10,686 nucleotides of DNA. Source: Chitinophaga pinensis (GTDB lineage Bacteria; Planctomycetota; Phycisphaerae; Phycisphaerales; SM1A02). Below are positions 6,023-10,686 of this stretch, in pieces. Made by a program: the position numbers and the translations under genes. The DNA is taken from NCBI GenBank assembly GCA_943329105.2, contig CALQCP020000064.1, positions 1-10,686 on the forward strand, in the 5' to 3' direction. The notes below the pieces were generated by a model. That model saw only the letters and a list, made by a program, of their open reading frames with translations, was not told the origin of the DNA and made no database searches. Each line of letters starts with the position of its first letter. Position 1 is the first letter of the stretch.

Positions 6023-7894
6023 TCAATCAGTTCCGCCGCGCAAACTGCGGGTAATCGCCACTTCATGCATCCGCACGCTGGCGCGGTCGAGCGCTTCTTT
6101 GGCTTGATAGAAGGCGTTGGCGTCCACCGACCGGGGATCGTATTCAGCGGCGGAAATATGCCCCTTCAGGCTCATGATGGCAGATTCGAGGGTTTCAAGG
6201 TACGCCGGCTCCAGCTCATCCCGAACCCGCGCAAGGGCATCGCAGATCCACTTGAGATCCAAACGAGAGGTCGCCACCAAGTCCACCACCCGGTGGCGCT
6301 GCATGTCTTCGCGGGCGTGGGTGAAACTCTCCGCCTCCATCCGATCCACGTCGGCGGCCGTCAGCCCATAGGTTGGAATGACCTGCACGGCGGCACGCCG
6401 GCCACTCCGGCGCTCGGCGGCGGTGACAGCAAGGATGCCGTTGGCGTCCACCAGGAATTCCACCTCAATCTGCGGAATACCGGCGGGCATGGGCGGGATC
6501 CCGCGCAGATCAAAGCGCGCGATGGAACGGCAGTCAGCCACCAGCTCGCGTTCCCCTTGCAAGACATGGATCCCCACATTGATTTGCCCGTCCACTGAAG
6601 TGGAGAACATCTCAGTCGCTCGGGTTGGAATGCTGGAATTGCGCATCACTAGTTTCGCCACTGCACCGCCCACGGTTTCGATACCGAGGGAGAGCGGCAC
6701 CACATCCACAAGCAACAAATCACGGCGCGTACCGGAGAGCACCGACGCTTGCACGGCCGCGCCCAGCGCCACCACTTGATCTGGATCAAGCGCCGCATAC
6801 GGCTCACGTCCAAAGAACGCACGAACCGCATCGCGGACGGCCGGAATGCGCGTACTTCCGCCCACCAGCACCACGCGATCAATCTCTGGCGCTCCCGCGT
6901 CACGCATAGCGCGGCGACATGCATCAATGGTGCGTGCCACCAAGGGCGCAATCATCGTTTCAAATTCCGCACGTCCAAGCACGCGTCGGTAGGTGCGATC
7001 AACGCCAAATGAAACTTCCAGCGTTGCACTGTCCGCCGATGACAGGGTGATCTTGGCGCTCTCGGCAAAGTTCCGCAGCGCTTGACGAGCCGCCGGCGGA
7101 AACTCCAGTGCAGTGCCAAATTCATCACGGATCTCGCGGGTGACCAGCGCAATGATGGCATCATCAATGTCATCACCACCAAGGCGGGTGTCGCCCGCGG
7201 TGGAGAGCACCTGAAAGAACTCGCCCTCATCGGGTCCACCCGGCACCAACTGCAACACGGAAACATCACATGTTCCCCCGCCAAAGTCATAGACAACAAT
7301 TGTCTCTGACGAAGTGCGTCGACGCTCGGATGCGCCAATGCCATAGGCCAACGCCGCAGCGGTTGGTTCATTGACAATGCGAATCGCCTCAAGCCCGGCA
7401 AGCCGCGCCGCGTCGCGGGTGGCCTGTCGCTGGGCATCATCAAAGTATGCAGGGACCGTGACCACCGCACGCTGAACGGGCACTCCAAGTTGGCGCTCGG
7501 CGATCTCTTTCAATGCGCGCAACACATGCGCAGCCACTTGTTGCGGCGTGATGACGTCTCCAGCAACGGCGAATGCAGCCAATCCATGCGGACCTGCAAC
7601 AACGCTGTATGGCAACTCACCAACCGAAGCGCCCTGCTCCGCGAAACCCCGCCCCATGAAACGCTTGGCGCTGTACACGGTGTCCACCGGATACTCAACC
7701 GCATGTGCGCGCGCGTCGTGGCCTATCACCGGCGCAGCGCCTGCTACGAAGCGCACCACTGAAGGCAAGAGCGCGCGACCAGCCTCATCCATCAGGATGC
7801 GCGGACCCGCGTCATCGCAGTACGCCACCAACGAATTGGTGGTGCCAAGATCGATGCCGACGATCGGATCAGTACTGGAAGAAGTCACAGCCAT
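6023..7894 (-). CDS. hscA: HscA-type Hsp70 chaperone
   Basis: ATP-dependent Hsp70 chaperone; HscA specialises in helping IscU pass Fe-S clusters to target proteins in the cytoplasm. From ATG 7894 it is 623 residues (E. coli HscA about 616). ATPase domain: VGIDLGTTNSLVAY (12-25), TVPAYFDDAQRQATRDAARLAG (146-167, where FDDAQRQ is typical of HscA), NEPTAAALAYG (175-185), VYDFGGGTCDVS (201-212), GGDDIDDAI (239-247), VVLVGGSTRIP (341-351). Linker and substrate domain: DLLLVDVVPLSLGIETVGG (392-410), then HVLQGERELVADCRSIARF and LRGIPPMPAG (443-472), which follow HscA more closely than DnaK. A helical lid follows, without the long disordered DnaK tail. Odd point: position 209 is Cys where Hsp70s nearly always have Phe in GGGTFD. 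No hscB, iscU, iscS or ferredoxin gene is near, so the HscA function is inferred from sequence only; a general Hsp70 is the alternative. The frame extends to 8005, but those residues overlap the upstream gene and lack Hsp70 character. Confidence 0.92.
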   Translation of the reverse strand: MAVTSSSTDPIVGIDLGTTNSLVAYCDDAGPRILMDEAGRALLPSVVRFVAGAAPVIGHDARAHAVEYPVDTVYSAKRFMGRGFAEQGASVGELPYSVVAGPHGLAAFAVAGDVITPQQVAAHVLRALKEIAERQLGVPVQRAVVTVPAYFDDAQRQATRDAARLAGLEAIRIVNEPTAAALAYGIGASERRRTSSETIVVYDFGGGTCDVSVLQLVPGGPDEGEFFQVLSTAGDTRLGGDDIDDAIIALVTREIRDEFGTALEFPPAARQALRNFAESAKITLSSADSATLEVSFGVDRTYRRVLGRAEFETMIAPLVARTIDACRRAMRDAGAPEIDRVVLVGGSTRIPAVRDAVRAFFGREPYAALDPDQVVALGAAVQASVLSGTRRDLLLVDVVPLSLGIETVGGAVAKLVMRNSSIPTRATEMFSTSVDGQINVGIHVLQGERELVADCRSIARFDLRGIPPMPAGIPQIEVEFLVDANGILAVTAAERRSGRRAAVQVIPTYGLTAADVDRMEAESFTHAREDMQRHRVVDLVATSRLDLKWICDALARVRDELEPAYLETLESAIMSLKGHISAAEYDPRSVDANAFYQAKEALDRASVRMHEVAITRSLRGGTD

Positions 7895-7955
7895 TCCGGT
7901 GATACTAGGTCCTTCGCCCGTGTCAGCTGGTATCCAATCTCCGACTGTCGCTGCG

Positions 7956-8468
7956 TCATCGCGTTTGCGTTCCCGCATCCGGCAGGCGCTGCATGTAACG
8001 ATCAAAGCGACGTGCTGCTGCCTTGGAAAGTACTTCCACCACTTGTAGCACGTACTCGTTCGGGCCTTGGATGGTGAACGCGCGTTCCGATTTATCGGTG
8101 ATCAGTACTACCTCGGCCACCGGGGTCTCTGCGGTGTGCAATGCTGGATCTGCTGCCGTCATCCACTTCGCTGCATCCACAAGCTTACGCAATCGAAAGC
8201 CCTCTTCCGCAGTGATTCGCCCGGTCCACTCCGATTGGCGATTGAACGCCGTCAGACCGCCGCCGTACGAAAGTGATCCGTCAGCGCGCAACTGAAAGTA
8301 GTCGTACTGGCGACTATCGACGCGCGCATACCAAAGCCGCAATCCCAATCCGTCGGTGCTTGATGCCTCATCATGCGGCGGCACGATCGGCGCCGACTCG
8401 CACGCGGTAAGTGCTACGGAAACCACTACCAGCGTGGCGCGAAGTGCGATGCGTGCTACGTATTTCAT
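7956..8468 (-). CDS. Lipoprotein of unknown function (second of a coupled pair)
   Basis: 170 residues. The N-terminus MKYVARIALRATLVVVSVALTAC is a clear lipoprotein signal with lipobox LTAC, lipidated Cys23. The mature part starts with a short Pro/Ser-rich spacer, then LGLRLWYARVDSRQYDYFQLRADGSLSYGG, a strand-rich stretch, a helix at TAEEGFRLRKLVDAAKWM, a strand VAEVVLITDKSERAFTI, and a final helix YVLQVVEVLSKAAARRFDRYM. I do not recognise a named family. Its ATG shares four bases (ATGA) with the stop of the upstream lipoprotein gene, so the two are probably co-translated. Its domain layout resembles the C-terminal half of that neighbour. hscA follows after 61 bases that hold no visible feature. 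Confidence 0.82.
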   Translation of the reverse strand: MKYVARIALRATLVVVSVALTACESAPIVPPHDEASSTDGLGLRLWYARVDSRQYDYFQLRADGSLSYGGGLTAFNRQSEWTGRITAEEGFRLRKLVDAAKWMTAADPALHTAETPVAEVVLITDKSERAFTIQGPNEYVLQVVEVLSKAAARRFDRYMQRLPDAGTQTR

Positions 8469-9232
8469 TTTCGAATGGTTGCAGGTTGTTGAGCACGAAT
8501 GGCTCGGTAGACGGCGTACGGATCAGGGCCGAAGTCATATCGCTCGGGAGCAATGTCTTCAGCGCGGTAGTCGGGAAGCCAACTCAGAATGGCAAGTGTG
8601 CGAATGATGCGGACTGCCGCAGCGTCAAACGGCTGGGCATCAGTGGCACGCCGAACAAACGTCCATGTCCGCCCATCGGCACGGAACGTCATGACTGCAA
8701 GACGCTCGCCACGGGGCACTCGCAACATGTCCGGATTGGGGGGACCATTCGCGCTGCGTTCGTCGGTGAATCCGTACTGCGCGCACAACCCCCAGAGAAA
8801 CTGCACTTGGTCTTCGTAGAGCCACCGGGTTCGACCGGGGCGTGTTGAAATGTCGATAAACGGACTGGCGTCCGCATGGAGCGCCCCGTCCGGCAGCACC
8901 ACGTATTTGGCCTGCCGTTCCTCCACCTTCAGGAGTTCCGGAGCGCCAAGGCCCACCAGGACAGTGACATCCAAGGTGAAATCGGGCGGGTAGGTGCCGT
9001 CGGCCAGGGCCGGCGACTCAGCGAGTGCGCCTGCGGTCGACTCAACAAACTCTTCTTGCGCGGCGTCGGTGCCCGATTTCGTGCCGGATGCTGGCTCCAA
9101 CTCGGCCACTTGATCGGACGGCGGTGCCGCCGGTCCGTCAGCGGTCCCAACCACGCCGCTACAGCCCGCAATCAAGCCCGCAGCGGCAAGAAGCGCGCAG
9201 ACAGTCATTTGGATGCGCACGGCGGCCGTCAC
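8465..9232 (-). CDS. Lipoprotein of unknown function (first of a coupled pair)
   Basis: 255 residues from GTG 9232. Signal with lipobox: TVCALLAAAGLIAGCS, lipidated Cys24 in this numbering. GTG 9220 (N-terminus then VRIQMTV) also works; ATG 9208 would remove the only positive charge before the hydrophobic core and is less likely. After Cys comes a low-complexity Ala/Glu/Ser/Pro linker of about 60 residues, as expected for a tether from the membrane. Then a folded part: DFTLDVTVLVGLGAPELLKVEERQAKYVVLPDGALHAD, PGRTRWLYEDQVQFLWGLCAQYGF, LAVMTFRADGRTWTFVRRA and a helix AAAVRIIRTLAILSWLPDY. No named family recognised. The start is 33 bases from the divergent pheT start, so the two genes must share or interleave their control DNA. 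No Shine-Dalgarno sequence is evident. Confidence 0.82.
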   Translation of the reverse strand: MTAAVRIQMTVCALLAAAGLIAGCSGVVGTADGPAAPPSDQVAELEPASGTKSGTDAAQEEFVESTAGALAESPALADGTYPPDFTLDVTVLVGLGAPELLKVEERQAKYVVLPDGALHADASPFIDISTRPGRTRWLYEDQVQFLWGLCAQYGFTDERSANGPPNPDMLRVPRGERLAVMTFRADGRTWTFVRRATDAQPFDAAAVRIIRTLAILSWLPDYRAEDIAPERYDFGPDPYAVYRAIRAQQPATIRK

Positions 9233-9265
9233 AGTGCGCGGAATGCTACCCTTCGACCCTTCACC
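9233..9265. promoter_or_regulatory. 33-bp divergent gap between pheT and the lipoprotein operon
   Basis: Only 33 bases separate the outermost lipoprotein start (GTG 9232) from the pheT ATG (9266). No pair of -35/-10 hexamers fits on either strand, and no purine-rich ribosome binding site precedes pheT (the six bases before its ATG are TTCACC). TACCCT at 9247-9252 resembles a -10 element 13 bases before the pheT ATG, which would give a very short or leaderless message. The promoters must otherwise lie inside the opposing reading frames. Confidence 0.35.
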
Positions 9266-10686
9266 ATGCGAACAAGCGTCACTTGGATCAACGACTACCT
9301 CGACCGCCCCGCTACCGCCGAGGAGCAGGCTGACCTGCTCACTGCCGCGGGGCTGAACTTTGATGGCGGCGACGACGCCGACAACGGCGAACGCTGGCAG
9401 GAGATTGAGACCACGTCAAACCGCGGCGACTGTCTCAGCCATCTTGGATTGGCGCGCGAGATTTGCGCCATGAGCGGTCGCACACTGAAAGCTCCGGAAG
9501 GCCTCGCCAAGGCAACTGGCAGCGCTGCCTCCAAGCACATTGCGGTGAGTAACCACGATCACGCCGCATGCCCGCGCTACACCGCTCGCGTCATTCGCGA
9601 TGTCAAGGTTGGCCCCAGCCCCGAGTGGCTGCAACGACGCCTGCGCGCCATTGGTCAGATTCCGCGCAACAACCTGGTGGACTGCACCAACTTTGTGTTG
9701 TTTGAGTATGGCCAACCCACCCATGTCTTTGATCTTGACTTGCTGCATGGCGCGCGCGTGCAAGTACGGCGCGCCCAAAAGGGCGAGCGCTTCTTACCGA
9801 TCGGTGACGGCGCACAAGAGGTCACACTTGCGGGCGGCGAATTGCTGATCGCCGATGCCGACCGCGCGGTTGCTATCGCGGGCGTCAAAGGCGGCGCACT
9901 GACGGCGGTCACTGCCAACACCATCAATATCTTGGTGGAGGCCGCTACCTTTGATCCCGCCACCGTGCGCAGTGCGAGCCGTTCGCTCAAGATTGCCAGC
10001 GATTCTTCATACCGCTTCGAACGCGGCGTTCACCCGGCAGATATTGACGCAGCGGCTGAACGGTTGGTGGCCTTGATCCTAGAAACCGCGGGCGGAATGC
10101 TCTGTGACGGTGTGGTGGAAGCCGGCGCGCCGCTCCCCGCTGAACGTCGCGTTTCCGTTCGACCATCTCGGGTTCGTACCATTCTTGGAACGGATATCCC
10201 GCTTGAGGAAATCGTCCGCGCACTGGCAACCTTGGGATTCTCGCCAGTGGTTCGTGGCGATTCAGTGGACTGCTTAGTGCCCGCGCGCCGGCTTGACGTT
10301 GAGCGTGAAATTGATGTCATTGAGGAAATCTGTCGCATTCACGGACTGGACCGCATTCCGCTCAAGGAAACGCTGGCGGTGCGTGTTGCTCCGGTGGAGC
10401 CACAAGTCGCTGCGCCGCGTGCCGCGAAGGGTCTCTTAGTTGGTCTTGGATGCATGGAATGCATCACGCACTCGTTGATCTCTGAGCGCCACGCCGCGCC
10501 GTTCTTCCGCACTGGTTGCATGCCGCTGCGCGTCAGCGATGAACGCGCCGGTGGAACGCCCGTGTTGCGTCCATCAGTCATTCCAAGCCTGCTTGAAGTG
10601 CGCCGACGCAATGCTGATGCGGGCATTGGCCAACTTCGAGTCTTTGAGTTTGCTGGCGCATTCTCACTGCACCCCGATGGCAGCCA
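9266..10686 (+). CDS. pheT: Phenylalanyl-tRNA synthetase beta subunit, short form (C-terminus outside window)
   Basis: Beta subunit of the alpha2-beta2 enzyme that charges tRNA-Phe; the beta chain carries the editing site that clears mischarged Tyr-tRNA. 473 residues are seen from ATG 9266; full-length E. coli PheT is about 795. Start matches the family: SVTWINDYL, LLTAAGLNFDG. The next conserved block, EIETTSNRGDCLSHLGLAREI (46-66), comes after only about 12 residues, whereas in E. coli the OB-fold (EMAP-like) tRNA-binding domain of about 110 residues lies between; here it is absent. B3/B4 editing domain: CPRYTARVI, RNNLVDCTNFVLFEYGQPTHVFD (134-156), LLIADADRAVAIAGVKGG, ILVEAATFDP, SDSSYRFERGVHPADID (246-262). 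B5: SRVRTILGTDIP to DVEREIDVIEEICRIHG (344-360). The visible end, LRPSVIPSLLEVRRRN and LRVFEFAGAF, is the start of the catalytic-like module. pheS is not upstream, unlike the common pheST arrangement. Confidence 0.95.
   Translation, partial: MRTSVTWINDYLDRPATAEEQADLLTAAGLNFDGGDDADNGERWQEIETTSNRGDCLSHLGLAREICAMSGRTLKAPEGLAKATGSAASKHIAVSNHDHAACPRYTARVIRDVKVGPSPEWLQRRLRAIGQIPRNNLVDCTNFVLFEYGQPTHVFDLDLLHGARVQVRRAQKGERFLPIGDGAQEVTLAGGELLIADADRAVAIAGVKGGALTAVTANTINILVEAATFDPATVRSASRSLKIASDSSYRFERGVHPADIDAAAERLVALILETAGGMLCDGVVEAGAPLPAERRVSVRPSRVRTILGTDIPLEEIVRALATLGFSPVVRGDSVDCLVPARRLDVEREIDVIEEICRIHGLDRIPLKETLAVRVAPVEPQVAAPRAAKGLLVGLGCMECITHSLISERHAAPFFRTGCMPLRVSDERAGGTPVLRPSVIPSLLEVRRRNADAGIGQLRVFEFAGAFSLHPDGS

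Noticed and set aside
5933..6598. 221-codon open frame on the plus strand
   Set aside because: Antisense to the C-terminal part of hscA and its leader; no family resemblance.
6023..7894. Calling the Hsp70 a DnaK
   Set aside because: FDDAQRQ, QGERELVxDCRSIARF and LRGIPPMPAG match HscA better, and the long disordered DnaK tail is absent. DnaK-like function cannot be fully excluded.
7895..8005. 37-residue N-terminal extension of the Hsp70
   Set aside because: It would overlap the preceding lipoprotein gene and adds residues with no counterpart before the conserved VGIDLGTTNS.
9266..9466. Frameshift or pseudogene explanation for the short PheT N-terminus
   Set aside because: The frame is open from ATG through all visible domains and both motifs flanking the missing domain are intact.

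Overview
The window looks like bacterial chromosome of roughly 60% G+C from a planctomycete, possibly a member of the Phycisphaerae. The strongest pointer is the minus-strand gene at the left edge: one polypeptide joining a Planctomycete-type cytochrome domain (PSCyt1), DUF1549 and DUF1553 is a hallmark of that phylum. The other genes are housekeeping or lipoprotein genes that do not contradict this. The class-level guess is inference. No tRNA, rRNA, CRISPR array, insertion sequence or phage gene is visible.

Layout. (1) 1-3250, minus: PSCyt1/DUF1549/DUF1553 exported protein, cut by the window edge at its C-terminus. (2) 3336-3755, plus: small lipoprotein of unknown function, divergent from gene 1. 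(3) 3756-3853: short convergent gap made almost entirely of four imperfect ~21-bp tandem repeats. (4) 3854-5860, minus: speA, biosynthetic arginine decarboxylase. (5) 6023-7894, minus: HscA-type Hsp70 chaperone. (6, 7) 7956-8468 and 8465-9232, minus: two lipoproteins overlapping by an ATGA junction. (8) 9266-10686, plus: pheT, phenylalanyl-tRNA synthetase beta subunit, cut by the right edge.

Genes 7, 6, 5 and 4 all read leftwards with spacings of -4, 61 and 162 bases, so they may form one transcription unit. The 162-base gap before speA has an A+T-rich patch that could hold a separate promoter. The products do not form an obvious pathway: two cell-envelope lipoproteins, an Fe-S-assembly-type chaperone without its usual partners, and a polyamine biosynthesis enzyme. 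pheT is divergent from the lipoprotein pair across only 33 bases and has no pheS in front of it.

The most notable points are: a PheT that lacks the N-terminal OB-fold (EMAP-like) tRNA-binding domain; a twin-arginine-like signal on a protein with a haem-type CxxCH motif; the tandem repeat filling the speA/lipoprotein convergent gap; two neighbouring lipoproteins that seem to share one domain layout; and gene starts without a clear Shine-Dalgarno sequence. I did not find a coherent undescribed multi-gene system. The candidates for something new are the lipoprotein pair and the small lipoprotein with a secretin-like segment.
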